From assembly GCA_964605655.1 (NCBI GenBank), contig CAZSDK010000019.1:1-64000 (forward strand): 64,000 bases of DNA, given 5' to 3'. Of the stretch, positions 17,279 through 25,092 are shown in pieces; the stretch's first letter is position 1, and the number at the start of each line of letters is the position of its first letter. The notes under the pieces are model-generated. The model saw only the letters and a program-made list of their open reading frames with translations, was not told the origin of the DNA and did no database searches. Source of the DNA: JAKLIX01 sp964605655 (lineage in GTDB: Bacteria > Bacteroidota > Bacteroidia > Bacteroidales > CAIXZF01). Both the position numbers and the translations under genes were made by a program.

Positions 17279-17315
17279 TACATTTGTCCCGAATATCTAC
17301 TAAATATGGGACAAA
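17279..17315 (+). promoter_or_regulatory. Promoter and operator of the AbiE pair
   Basis: TACATTTG at 17279-17286 is a -7 element. It is overlapped by TTTGTCCC (17283-17290), which forms an inverted repeat with GGGACAAA at 17308-17315. A further direct copy of the half-site, TGTCCCGAA, lies upstream at 17246-17254 (the second copy of these nine bases is 17285-17293). AbiEi proteins are known to repress their own promoter by binding repeats. These three half-sites around the promoter are the obvious candidates. Confidence 0.6.
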
Positions 17316-17329
17316 AAATAGGAATAAAC

Positions 17330-17944
17330 ATGACTATAAGCACTGAAATAAAAATACTTAACAGAATCAAAAAGGCAGGGAGAGGTGTGCTCTTTTTTGC
17401 GGAAAATTTCATTAATTATGGAAGTACAGAAGCAGTTAAAAAGGCTTTGCAGCGTTTAACCAATTCTGGCGAACTAGACAGGGTGGCCCCCGGTATCTAT
17501 GTGCGGCCACAGATAGATGACATCATAGGTAAAACGACACCAAGCATGGATGAAATTGCAAAAGCGATAGCAAAAAGAGATAAGGCACGTATTGTCCCAA
17601 CTGGCATTTATGCTTTAAACCGCCTAGGCTTATCAACTCAAGTACCAATGAATGTAGTTTACTTGACCGATGGCGCCGCCAGAAAGATCATCATTGGGAA
17701 ACTAACCATTACTTTCAAAAAAGCGACACCTAAAAATGTTGCTACTGTTGGTGAAATAAGTGGATTGGCAATACAGGCATTAAGAACAATCGGAAAAGAA
17801 AATGTTACCGAGGACGAGGTTGGTAAGATTCAAGAGTTACTAAAAAAGGAGAAACGGACACGTCTTGAACACGATATCCGCCTCGCACCATCATGGATAC
17901 GTGAAATTCTAAAACCTGTGCTCGAACAAATTACACATGAATAA
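17330..17944 (+). CDS. abiEi: AbiEi-type antitoxin / transcriptional regulator (DUF6088)
   Basis: The start at 17330 (MTISTEIKILNRIKKAGRG) gives 204 residues; an ATG at 17306 is in frame but lies in the inverted repeat. The N-terminal winged-helix part contains STEAVKKALQRLTNSGELDR and the wing VAPGIYVRP. The C-terminal part, with PTGIYALNRLGLSTQVPMN and VVYLTDGAARKI, matches the AbiEi/DUF6088 family. In type IV toxin-antitoxin systems AbiEi represses the operon and neutralises AbiEii without direct contact. It shares eight bases (ATGAATAA) with abiEii. The region is visibly more AT-rich than the flanks, suggesting acquisition. Confidence 0.88.
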   Translation: MTISTEIKILNRIKKAGRGVLFFAENFINYGSTEAVKKALQRLTNSGELDRVAPGIYVRPQIDDIIGKTTPSMDEIAKAIAKRDKARIVPTGIYALNRLGLSTQVPMNVVYLTDGAARKIIIGKLTITFKKATPKNVATVGEISGLAIQALRTIGKENVTEDEVGKIQELLKKEKRTRLEHDIRLAPSWIREILKPVLEQITHE

Positions 17945-18956
17945 AGACATATTAGATACATGGTTTAAACTCAAGGACCAGAACAGGCGGAATATTTTTG
18001 AAGAAACTGCCAGGCGGATGGGGTTGCCGTTAGCAGCCGCTGTCGAAAAAGACTGGTGGGTCGTTCGGACATTGGAGCTGGTTTTCCAAACTGAAATAGC
18101 ACCAACCACAGTATTTAAAGGTGGCACTTCGTTAAGCAAGGCATGGAACCTTATTGACCGGTTTTCAGAAGATATAGATTTAGCATTAGACAAAAAATTT
18201 CTTGGTTTTGAAGGAATAATGACAGGTTCTCAGGTATCCAGACTTCGCAAACAGTCAGCCAAATATATTTCGGAGATATATTTACCGCAACTTAAAAGCG
18301 TATTCCTGGAGAATGGATTTCATAATATTGATGTTCAATTGGTTAGTACCAAATCAGCTGATGAAGACCCCGTTAAGTTTGTAATAAATTATCCATCTGT
18401 TACAGAACCGTCGGTCTATTTGGCATCACGGGTAATGCTTGAACTGGGCAGCCGGTCATTAATGGAACCGCAATCGAACCGCAGCTTCAGTTCATTTGTG
18501 GGGGAATCCTTTAATGGAAGAGACTTCGCTGATAGTGTTATTACCATTCCTACTGTTGTTCCAGAACGTACTTTTCTTGAGAAGATATTTTTGTTGCATG
18601 AGGAGTTTCAAAAACCAGTGTCAAAAATCAATGCTGAACGAAAGAGCAGACATCTGTATGACATAGAAAAAATTATGGATACTGAATATGGTTTAGCAGC
18701 CTTGGCAGATAAAGATTTATACTGGCAGATTGTAAAACATCGACAGACAATGACCCGACTCCGGGGAATTGATTATGCCAATCATGCACCTAAGTCCATT
18801 AACCCAATACCACCCACCGTTTTAATGAATGTGTGGCGAAGAGACTACGAACAGATGCAAAAAAGCATGATTTACAGAGAATCTCTTCCTTTTTCCCAAT
18901 TAATGGAAAGGATTTCCGAATTGAAGACTAGAATAAACAATATTAACACTGAATGA
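17937..18956 (+). CDS. abiEii: AbiEii nucleotidyltransferase toxin
   Basis: The 339-residue protein has the AbiEii/AbiGii core: EKDWWVVRTLELVF, then the nucleotidyltransferase motif FKGGTSLSKAW followed by FSEDIDLAL (the catalytic Gly-Ser and Asp-x-Asp), near residues 60-82. The later PTVVPERTFLEKIFLLHEEF block is also family-typical. Known homologues arrest growth by nucleotide transfer to RNA (tRNA acceptor ends in a mycobacterial relative) and protect against phage by abortive infection. All motifs look intact. It is translationally coupled to abiEi and followed by a terminator-like inverted repeat. Confidence 0.92.
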   Translation: MNKDILDTWFKLKDQNRRNIFEETARRMGLPLAAAVEKDWWVVRTLELVFQTEIAPTTVFKGGTSLSKAWNLIDRFSEDIDLALDKKFLGFEGIMTGSQVSRLRKQSAKYISEIYLPQLKSVFLENGFHNIDVQLVSTKSADEDPVKFVINYPSVTEPSVYLASRVMLELGSRSLMEPQSNRSFSSFVGESFNGRDFADSVITIPTVVPERTFLEKIFLLHEEFQKPVSKINAERKSRHLYDIEKIMDTEYGLAALADKDLYWQIVKHRQTMTRLRGIDYANHAPKSINPIPPTVLMNVWRRDYEQMQKSMIYRESLPFSQLMERISELKTRINNINTE

Positions 18957-19090
18957 ATCGCTGAACAATTTTTAGTACGTAACCTGACCTCTCCAATTTT
19001 AACCTTGGGGCAACATTTTGAAAATGTCGGTTCCCTCTTAAAAAAAATGGTGCTTAAAAAAATGTCAGGAGAATATCGAGAAAAATATTA

Positions 19091-19136
19091 AATAAAACCG
19101 CAACTAGTTGATTAACAACATAATTACGGTTTTATT
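19091..19136. terminator. Inverted repeat between abiEii and tRNA-Cys
   Basis: AATAAAACCG (19091-19100) and CGGTTTTATT (19127-19136) form a perfect 10-bp inverted repeat with a 26-base loop. The T-rich arm on either strand suits a bidirectional terminator for abiEii (plus) and tRNA-Cys (minus), though the loop is long. The rest of 18957-19090 shows nothing clear. Confidence 0.45.
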
Positions 19137-19139
19137 CTG

Positions 19140-19210
19140 AGGTCTCGAGCGGAGTCGAACCGCTGTACACGGTTTTGCAGACCGCTGCCTAGCCACTCGG
19201 CCACGAGACC
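19140..19210 (-). tRNA. tRNA-Cys (GCA)
   Basis: The minus strand folds as a cloverleaf: acceptor GGTCTCG/CGAGACC, anticodon loop CTGCAAA with GCA, T arm around GGTTCGACTCC, discriminator U at 19140 as usual for tRNA-Cys. The CCA end is not encoded. A promoter lies just upstream at 19221-19251. Confidence 0.95.
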
Positions 19211-19220
19211 GTTCAGAGGA

Positions 19221-19251
19221 CAAAAATACAACCTATTTCTTTTCCGTACAA
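19221..19251 (-). promoter_or_regulatory. Promoter of tRNA-Cys
   Basis: On the minus strand TTG (19251-19249) and TATTTTTG (19228-19221) are 20 bases apart, a good Bacteroidota -33/-7 pair, ending 10 bases before the tRNA. Confidence 0.7.
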
Positions 19252-19264
19252 GTGGGAATCAAAA

Positions 19265-19297
19265 TTGGACCCCAGGGAGGATAAAAGCATACCTTTG
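19265..19297 (+). promoter_or_regulatory. Promoter of the metallophosphoesterase gene
   Basis: TTG at 19265-19267 and TACCTTTG at 19290-19297, with a 22-base spacer, lie 19 bases before the start codon at 19317. Confidence 0.6.
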
Positions 19298-19316
19298 CCT
19301 GGATACACCTGCGTTT

Positions 19317-22037
19317 ATGAAACCATTCTCCCTTCTTTGCTGCTGCTTCCTTTTCTTCCTCCAGGCCACCTTTGCACAGGCGCCTGACATAGACCCTGCC
19401 GCCTGGAGCAACCTCAAAGGCCTCTGGGAGTTCGAAGACCCCGCCAACCTGCTCCAGGCCACCTTCGGCACCAACCTGCAGATTACCGGCACCCATACCT
19501 CCATCCCCGGGCCTTCAGCCGGCGACCTGGCGGTCAACATCGGCATTGGCAGCTATTACAAGTGTTTTCACAACATCCCCGCCAACGGCGGCGGTACCCA
19601 GGTTAACGAATATTCACTGGTGATCGACTTCCGGGCTCCGGCAATCTCTCCCTGGTATTGTTTCTACCAGACCAACGCTACCAACACCACCGACGGGGAG
19701 CTGTTCATCTCTCCCTCAGGCACCATCGGCCGCACCACCAACGGCCCGGGTTACACTACTTACACGGTCACCCCCGGCGAATGGTACCGCCTGGTCATCA
19801 CCGCCGACCTGGTCAACCAGTACATGATCTACCTCGACGGCATCCCCGTGAAAGCCGGTGGCTCCCTTGCCCTCGACGGGGAATATTCCCTTCTCTCCTC
19901 GGCGGGTAATGACTTCTTCTACTTCTTTGCCGACGATAATGGAGAAGATGCACCCATCGACATAGCAGTATGCGCGGTCTTCCAGGGGGTGCTGGAACCT
20001 GAGCAGGTGAGCGCCCTGGGTGGCTACGGACATGACATCGACCCGGTGCTCTCCGGTATCCTTCCTTACCTTCAGACACCCACGCCGACCTCGATCTTTA
20101 TCAGCTGGCACGAAAACACCACCACCACCACCCTGGTGAACTATGGCACCAATGCTGCCATGGGAACCCTGGCCGGCGGGACCTATGAGACGATAGGGAC
20201 CAAATACTGGCATACCGTCCAACTCACCGGTCTGACCCCGAACACACAATATTATTATCAATGCCTCTCCGGAAGCAGCCAGTCGGATACCTTCCAATTC
20301 CGGACCCCGGCCGCCACCTGGCCCCAGGGGGCCCACCTGCGTTTCCTGGTGTTCGGCGACAACCAGACCGACATCCCTAAAAGCACGGCCGTGGTCAAAC
20401 AAGCCAAACTGAAAATTAAGGAGTTATTTGGCAACGACATTCAAAACCAGGTCCAGCTGGTCATCAACCACGGCGACATAGTAGGATCGGGGGTCACTCT
20501 GGACCTGTTCGAGGAAGAATATTTCAAACCCTTTTCCTACCTCTCCGCCAATATTCCCTGTATGGTGTCCATCGGTAACCATGAGATGGAAAGCGACTAC
20601 TACTACCAGTACATGAAATATGAGTCGCTGGAAGGAGCCTCGTCACCGTATGCCGAAAGATATTATGCTTTCACCCTGGCCAACACCCGGTTCATCGCCC
20701 TGAACACCAACGGCAACTTCCAGACTACCACCCAGGAGAACTGGCTGGTGGGCCAGCTTGCCCAGGCGGAGGCCGACACAGCCATCGACTTTGTGTTTGT
20801 CTATGCCCATCAGCCGGGCTATTCAGAGATCTGGCCCGACGGTAACACGACCTGGGTGAGGGAGCACGTCCTGGCTCGTATGGCGGAGTATTCAAAGGCG
20901 GCTTTTTATACCTGCGGACATACCCATGCCTATGAGCATTCCGTGTGGGAGTCGGCTGCCGACTCCGGTGACTTCCGGGTGCTGATCGGCGGGGGTGCCG
21001 GCGGAGGCCTCGACCGCTGGGGGATGTATACCAACCAGACCGACTACCCGGGCACCTTCAAATCGCTGGACCATTTTGGTTTTCAGCTGATTGATATTGA
21101 TGTCTCTGCCCGTTCCTACAAAGGCTATTGTTACAGCCTGGGCCACCCGAACCTGCCTCTGGGCTGTGAACTGGTGGATGTTTTCCAGCGAGACCTGAAC
21201 GTATCCCGGCCTCAGAAACCGGTTGCCCTTACTCCTTCGGAAGGGACCACCGGTTCTGTCGTCCTGACGGCAAGCACTTTTTCCGGTGCAAAACCCCTGA
21301 TGAGCTCTCATTTTCAACTGACCTCCACCCCCGGCGACTACAACAGTCCCATCCTCGACAGCATACGTAACCTGGAAGACTGGTACGGAGATTCCGGCAG
21401 TCCTGACTACAACCCCGTCAACCTGAATGCCGGCATCGATCTGATGTCGGTGGCAGTTGGCTCTGGTCTTACCCTGGGGCAGTCCTATGGATGGAGGGTG
21501 AGGTACCGTGACGATAACCTCCGGTGGAGCGAATGGTCGGATGAGACGGTCTTTACCTATGTCCAGGGGTTCAGCATCAGCGGGACGGTGAGCTATGACA
21601 ATGCCGGGAGCACACCTTTGTCCCAGGTCAGTGTGAAACTGTACCGTAACGATACGCTGGTCACACAGACCACCACTAACGTGTCGGGGGGGTTCCAGTT
21701 TCCTTTGCTTATACCGGGCACTTACCAGATCAGGTGCAGTTGCCAGGGCGCCTGGGGAGGGGTGAATGCAACGGATGCCCTGCTCATCCTCCAGCATTTT
21801 GTGGGGATAAATTCTCTGGGGGGGATAAGAAAGACAGCAGCCAATGTCGATGGCAACCAGGTGGTGAATGCCGTGGACGCCCTGGCGGTCAGCCGGAGGT
21901 TTACAGGTTATATCAATTCTTTCCTGGTGGGAGACTGGGTGTTTGAGATACCGCAGTTCAACTTAGGTGGGAGCAATATAGTGTTGAATATCAAAGGAGT
22001 TTGTGCCGGGGATGTGAATGGGAGTTTTGTTCCTTAG
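19317..22037 (+). CDS. Secreted multidomain metallophosphoesterase with dockerin-like end
   Basis: The 906-residue protein has a signal peptide (MKPFSLLCCCFLFFLQATFA). In order: a LamG/concanavalin-like domain (about 25-240); a fibronectin-like purple-acid-phosphatase N-domain (about 245-335, ending SDTFQFRTPA); a calcineurin-type phosphoesterase (about 340-610) with VFGDNQTD, INHGDIVGSG, SIGNHEME, FVYAHQPGYS and TCGHTHAYEH as metal ligands; a fibronectin-like segment; a Cna-B-like fold (SISGTVSYDN); and a C-terminal pair of dockerin-like repeats, GVNATDALLILQHFVG and NVDGNQVVNAVDALAVSRRF. It probably releases phosphate from extracellular esters. Unlike the M28 peptidase it has no evident T9SS signal, so how it leaves or anchors is unclear. 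It is strongly GC- and C-ending-codon rich, by eye. Confidence 0.9.
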   Translation: MKPFSLLCCCFLFFLQATFAQAPDIDPAAWSNLKGLWEFEDPANLLQATFGTNLQITGTHTSIPGPSAGDLAVNIGIGSYYKCFHNIPANGGGTQVNEYSLVIDFRAPAISPWYCFYQTNATNTTDGELFISPSGTIGRTTNGPGYTTYTVTPGEWYRLVITADLVNQYMIYLDGIPVKAGGSLALDGEYSLLSSAGNDFFYFFADDNGEDAPIDIAVCAVFQGVLEPEQVSALGGYGHDIDPVLSGILPYLQTPTPTSIFISWHENTTTTTLVNYGTNAAMGTLAGGTYETIGTKYWHTVQLTGLTPNTQYYYQCLSGSSQSDTFQFRTPAATWPQGAHLRFLVFGDNQTDIPKSTAVVKQAKLKIKELFGNDIQNQVQLVINHGDIVGSGVTLDLFEEEYFKPFSYLSANIPCMVSIGNHEMESDYYYQYMKYESLEGASSPYAERYYAFTLANTRFIALNTNGNFQTTTQENWLVGQLAQAEADTAIDFVFVYAHQPGYSEIWPDGNTTWVREHVLARMAEYSKAAFYTCGHTHAYEHSVWESAADSGDFRVLIGGGAGGGLDRWGMYTNQTDYPGTFKSLDHFGFQLIDIDVSARSYKGYCYSLGHPNLPLGCELVDVFQRDLNVSRPQKPVALTPSEGTTGSVVLTASTFSGAKPLMSSHFQLTSTPGDYNSPILDSIRNLEDWYGDSGSPDYNPVNLNAGIDLMSVAVGSGLTLGQSYGWRVRYRDDNLRWSEWSDETVFTYVQGFSISGTVSYDNAGSTPLSQVSVKLYRNDTLVTQTTTNVSGGFQFPLLIPGTYQIRCSCQGAWGGVNATDALLILQHFVGINSLGGIRKTAANVDGNQVVNAVDALAVSRRFTGYINSFLVGDWVFEIPQFNLGGSNIVLNIKGVCAGDVNGSFVP

Positions 22038-22040
22038 TTT

Positions 22041-22082
22041 ACCCCCCTCCCTGCCTCCCCCCACACGGGGGGAGGAGCAGAA
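22041..22082 (-). repeat. Degenerate inverted copy of the 43-bp palindromic element
   Basis: This copy reads, on the minus strand, like the 43-bp element found at 22515-23255, including the loop (here GTGTGGGG) and the tail ending GGGGGT, with many substitutions. Its hairpin is CCTCCCCCC/GGGGGGAGG-like. It lies just past the 3' end of the DUF559 gene and points opposite to the copy at the 5' end, so the gene is bracketed by inverted copies. It could also end transcription of the gene before it. Confidence 0.7.
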
Positions 22083-22098
22083 TCTTCAGAATAGATAA

Positions 22099-22497
22099 CT
22101 ACAAAACCCTTGAAGTCAGTTCCTTGTGCACTGCTTCCAACACGAATTCCAAATTGTTCAATACCTGTTCATTAGAAAACCTAATTACTTTAATGCCATG
22201 GCGGTTGATAATCCTGGTGCGTTCAATATCCCGCTCTCCTTGCGAGACCTCGTGATGTATACTCCCATCCAGTTCAATGACTAGCATCGCCTCATAGCAG
22301 AAGAAATCTGCAATGAAAATTCCAATTGGATGCTGACGCCGGAATTTATAACTATCCAGTTTTTTATTCCTGATTTTTTCCCAAAGCACCGCTTCTGCAG
22401 GTGTCATCTCCTTTCGAAGCATGCCTGCCCTTCTAATGATTTCAGGACTTGCTCCGAAATAGATCGGATACGATTCGCTTCCTCTGAGTAAGACCAT
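22099..22497 (-). CDS. DUF559 domain protein, Vsr-like PD-(D/E)XK endonuclease
   Basis: The ATG at 22497 gives 132 residues, a usual length. The frame stays open to a GTG at 22566, which would add 23 residues encoded by the palindromic element (TSIPWPLPPHGGRGK). Motifs: RKEMTPAEAVLWEKIRNKK, FRRQHPIGIFIADFFC (catalytic Asp), LVIELDGSIHHE (Glu and following Asp/His), TRIINRHGIKVIRF and NLEFVLEAV. DUF559 proteins are related to very-short-patch-repair and other PD-(D/E)XK nucleases; their substrate is unknown. The gene is flanked on both sides by inverted copies of the palindromic element and by a tandem array of it, which makes a role in the element's spread or maintenance plausible. Confidence 0.9.
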   Translation of the reverse strand: MVLLRGSESYPIYFGASPEIIRRAGMLRKEMTPAEAVLWEKIRNKKLDSYKFRRQHPIGIFIADFFCYEAMLVIELDGSIHHEVSQGERDIERTRIINRHGIKVIRFSNEQVLNNLEFVLEAVHKELTSRVL

Positions 22498-22514
22498 ACT
22501 CGGTAGTATTTGTT

Positions 22515-22557
22515 TTCCCCTTCCTCCGTGTGGAGGAAGAGGCCAGGGGATGGAGGT
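22515..22557 (+). repeat. Palindromic element copy at the 5' side of the DUF559 gene
   Basis: This 43-bp copy has stem CCCCTTCCTCC, loop GTGT, stem GGAGGAAGAGG (one mismatch) and tail CCAGGGGATGGAGGT. It lies 17 bases upstream of the likely DUF559 start and can be translated in the nuclease frame. Confidence 0.9.
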
Positions 22558-22698
22558 AAAAGACACTTTGTCTTGCCCCAGGTAAAGACAAAGTTACCCT
22601 ATTTTAACAAATCGAAACAGGAAGGCTACTTCTTGTTAAGTTATAGCCTTAACAGAATGGCTTTTCCAGGTGAAAATATATTGATGCATTCATAATAG

Positions 22699-23255
22699 TT
22701 CCCCTTCCTCCGTGTGGAGGAAGGGGCCAGGGGATGGAGGTGAAAATAAGCAACGGCAAACGGTAATGATTAAAGGAGGNNNNNNNNNNNNNNNNNNNNN
22801 NNNNNNNNNNNNNNNNNNNNNNNNNNNNNNNNNNNNNNNNNNNNNNNNNNNNNNNNNNNNNNNNNNNNNNNNNNNNNNNGGCCAGGGGATGGAGGTGAAA
22901 ATAAGCAACGGCAAACGGTAATGATTAAAGGAGGGGCCATATTACATTGATAATCAGTATATTATAAAGAGTTCCCCTTCCTCCGTGTGGAGGAAGGGGC
23001 CAGGGGATGGAGGTGAAAATAAGAAAAGACAAACAGTAATGATTGAAAGGGTTTTTGGTAATACATTGAAATTCATCATATTAATAATGAGTTCCCCTTT
23101 CTCCGTGTGGAGGAAGGGGCCAGGGGATGGAGGTGAAAATAAGCAACGGCAAACGGTAATGATTAAAGGAGGCGCCCATATTACATTGGCGTTCAGTATA
23201 TTACAATAATGATTCCCCTTCCTCCGTGTGGAGGAAGGGGCCAGGGGATGGAGGT
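22699..23255 (+). repeat. Tandem array of the palindromic element, period about 120 bp
   Basis: Full 43-bp copies lie at 22699-22741, 22972-23014, 23092-23134 and 23213-23255, and the end of another at 22880-22896. Each has an 11-bp stem (CCCCTTCCTCC/GGAGGAAGGGG; one base differs at 23092), GTGT loop and the tail CCAGGGGATGGAGGT. The spacer of about 77 bases is also conserved between units (starting GAAAATAAGCAACGGCAAAC), with small differences. Spacings of 118, 120 and 121 bases show a tandem repeat. The true copy number is unknown because the array contains an assembly gap. No protein gene is evident here. Confidence 0.9.
22780..22879. other. Assembly gap (100 N) inside the repeat array
   Basis: Exactly 100 undetermined bases, the usual placeholder for a scaffold gap of unknown size. 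It falls inside the tandem array, where the sequences on both sides are nearly identical, so the repeat itself probably broke the assembly. Confidence 0.98.
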
Positions 23256-23265
23256 AAAAAAGTAA

Positions 23266-25005
23266 CTAAACCCCGTCCATCCTAGGGATAGCGGAGATAA
23301 GGTTCCGGGTGTATTCGTTTCCGGGATGATGATATATCTGGTCGGCATCCCCTTCTTCAATGATTTTGCCGTCTTTCATCACGATCATACGGTCCGACAT
23401 GAACTTCACCACCGACAGGTCGTGGGAGATGAAGATATAAGTGAAGCCGAATTCCTTTTTCAACTGGTTGAGAAGGTTCAGCACCTGGGCCTGTATGGAG
23501 ATATCAAGGGCCGACACCGATTCGTCACATACGATGAACTTCGGATTCAGGGCCAGCGCCCTGGCGATACATATTCGCTGCCGCTGACCTCCTGAAAATT
23601 CATGGGGATACCGGTAATAATGGATCTCCTCGAGGCCCACTTTCTGGAGCAGTTCTAGGGCTTTCAGCTTCCTTGCCCTGCGGCTTTTTACCAGTCCGTG
23701 CACTTTCATGGGCTCCGTGAGTATGGACCCGATGCTATGCCTTGGGTTCAGAGAGGAGTAAGGGTCCTGGAAGATGATCTGGAAGTTCTTTCTCAGTTTT
23801 CTCAGCGTCTTCTTGTCGATTGAGTCCAGGGGAGCCTCATCAAAGGTGACCTGTCCGGAGGACGGGGTGATCAATGCCAGCAAGGCCCTTCCCAGGGTGG
23901 TCTTGCCGCATCCGGACTCACCTACCAGTCCCAGGGTCTCGCCAGGGTACACTTCCAGGCTGACTTCATCCACAGCCCTGAGGACATCCAGGGTCTTTCC
24001 CAGCCAGCTCTTTTTTGTGGGAAAACTGACGCTGAGGTCGCGGGCAGTCAGGCAGGGCGGCCTTGAATAGATGGCCTCCAGCTGCTGTTTCCTTTGTTCG
24101 TCGCTAACGATCTGTCTGACATCTTTTTCAGGTTTTTTCAGACCACTGAGGTAGTCGTTGACGGTCGGCAGGGTTTCCAGCCTTACATCGAGAGGAGGCC
24201 GGCAGGCCAGCAGGCCTCTGGTATAAGGATGTACCGGTTGGTTGAATACCTGACTGGCAGAACCCGCCTCCACCATCTTTCCATGCTGCATCACCAGCAC
24301 CCTGTCGGCGATGTTTCGGACAATGGCCAGGTCGTGTGAGATAAAGATGAGACTGAGACCATAAAGATGCTGAAGCTCCCTGAGAAGTTCCAGGATGGTT
24401 TTTTGCACCGTGACGTCGAGGGCTGTGGTGGGTTCGTCAGCGATGAGCAGGGTAGGGTGGCAGGCCAGGGCCATGGCGATCATGACCCTTTGCTTCTGTC
24501 CTCCGGATATCTGATGAGGCCAGGCGCTGAAGATCTTCTGCACCCTGGGAAGACGCACTTCTTCAAAAAGCTGGAGTGTACGGTCGGCAGCCGCCTTGGG
24601 TGACATCTTCTCGTGAAGAATCAGGGCTTCCATCACCTGTTTGCCGCAACGCATCACGGGGTTCAAGGAGGTCATGGGTTCCTGGAAAACCATGGAGACA
24701 GACTTGCCCCTGAAGGTCTGAAGCTGCTTCTCGTTCAACTTCAGCAGGTCGGTATTGCTGTCATCATCCTTTATAAAGAGGATCTCTCCGTGGTCGATCC
24801 TGGCGGCAGGTACAGGTAACAACCCCATGATGGCCAGGGCAGACACCGATTTTCCTGACCCGGATTCCCCGACGATGCCGAGTGTCTCTTCCCTCTTCAC
24901 TTCAAAAGAAAGATCATAAACGGCCTTCAACCATTCATTCCCGCTTTGGAAAGAAACGCCCAGATGCCGTACCTCGAGAATATTTTCTTTCTTCTTTTTT
25001 TCCAT
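23266..25005 (-). CDS. Oligopeptide-type ABC transporter, double ATPase subunit (DppD-DppF fusion)
   Basis: The start MEKKKKENILEV at 25005 gives 579 residues; an ATG six codons upstream (25023) falls almost on the promoter element and is unlikely. Two complete ATPase domains are present. First: GESGSGKS Walker A, ISGGQKQR signature, LLIADEPTTALD Walker B. Second: GESGCGKT, FSGGQRQR, FIVCDESVSALD. Both show the extended C-terminus of the peptide/nickel family (PVHPYTRGLL and PGNEYTRNLI). Such fused ATPases (YejF, GsiA type) energise uptake of peptides or glutathione. The permease and binding-protein genes are not in the neighbourhood. Confidence 0.93.
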   Translation of the reverse strand: MEKKKKENILEVRHLGVSFQSGNEWLKAVYDLSFEVKREETLGIVGESGSGKSVSALAIMGLLPVPAARIDHGEILFIKDDDSNTDLLKLNEKQLQTFRGKSVSMVFQEPMTSLNPVMRCGKQVMEALILHEKMSPKAAADRTLQLFEEVRLPRVQKIFSAWPHQISGGQKQRVMIAMALACHPTLLIADEPTTALDVTVQKTILELLRELQHLYGLSLIFISHDLAIVRNIADRVLVMQHGKMVEAGSASQVFNQPVHPYTRGLLACRPPLDVRLETLPTVNDYLSGLKKPEKDVRQIVSDEQRKQQLEAIYSRPPCLTARDLSVSFPTKKSWLGKTLDVLRAVDEVSLEVYPGETLGLVGESGCGKTTLGRALLALITPSSGQVTFDEAPLDSIDKKTLRKLRKNFQIIFQDPYSSLNPRHSIGSILTEPMKVHGLVKSRRARKLKALELLQKVGLEEIHYYRYPHEFSGGQRQRICIARALALNPKFIVCDESVSALDISIQAQVLNLLNQLKKEFGFTYIFISHDLSVVKFMSDRMIVMKDGKIIEEGDADQIYHHPGNEYTRNLISAIPRMDGV

Positions 25006-25024
25006 TTTCTTTCCCTGATGCATA

Positions 25025-25032
25025 CAAATGTA
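25025..25032 (-). promoter_or_regulatory. -7 element of the ABC ATPase gene
   Basis: The minus strand reads TACATTTG, 19 bases before the start at 25005. This supports the shorter start of the ATPase gene. Confidence 0.5.
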
Positions 25033-25092
25033 TAAACCCGATCAATGCAATGGAAATTTTCTGTTGTGTTGACCGGGATAAAGACTATTACC

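Noticed and set aside
22699..23255. CRISPR array
   Set aside because: The repeats are regularly spaced, but the spacers are themselves near-identical, the period is about 120 bp, the repeat is a long perfect hairpin, and no cas genes are present.
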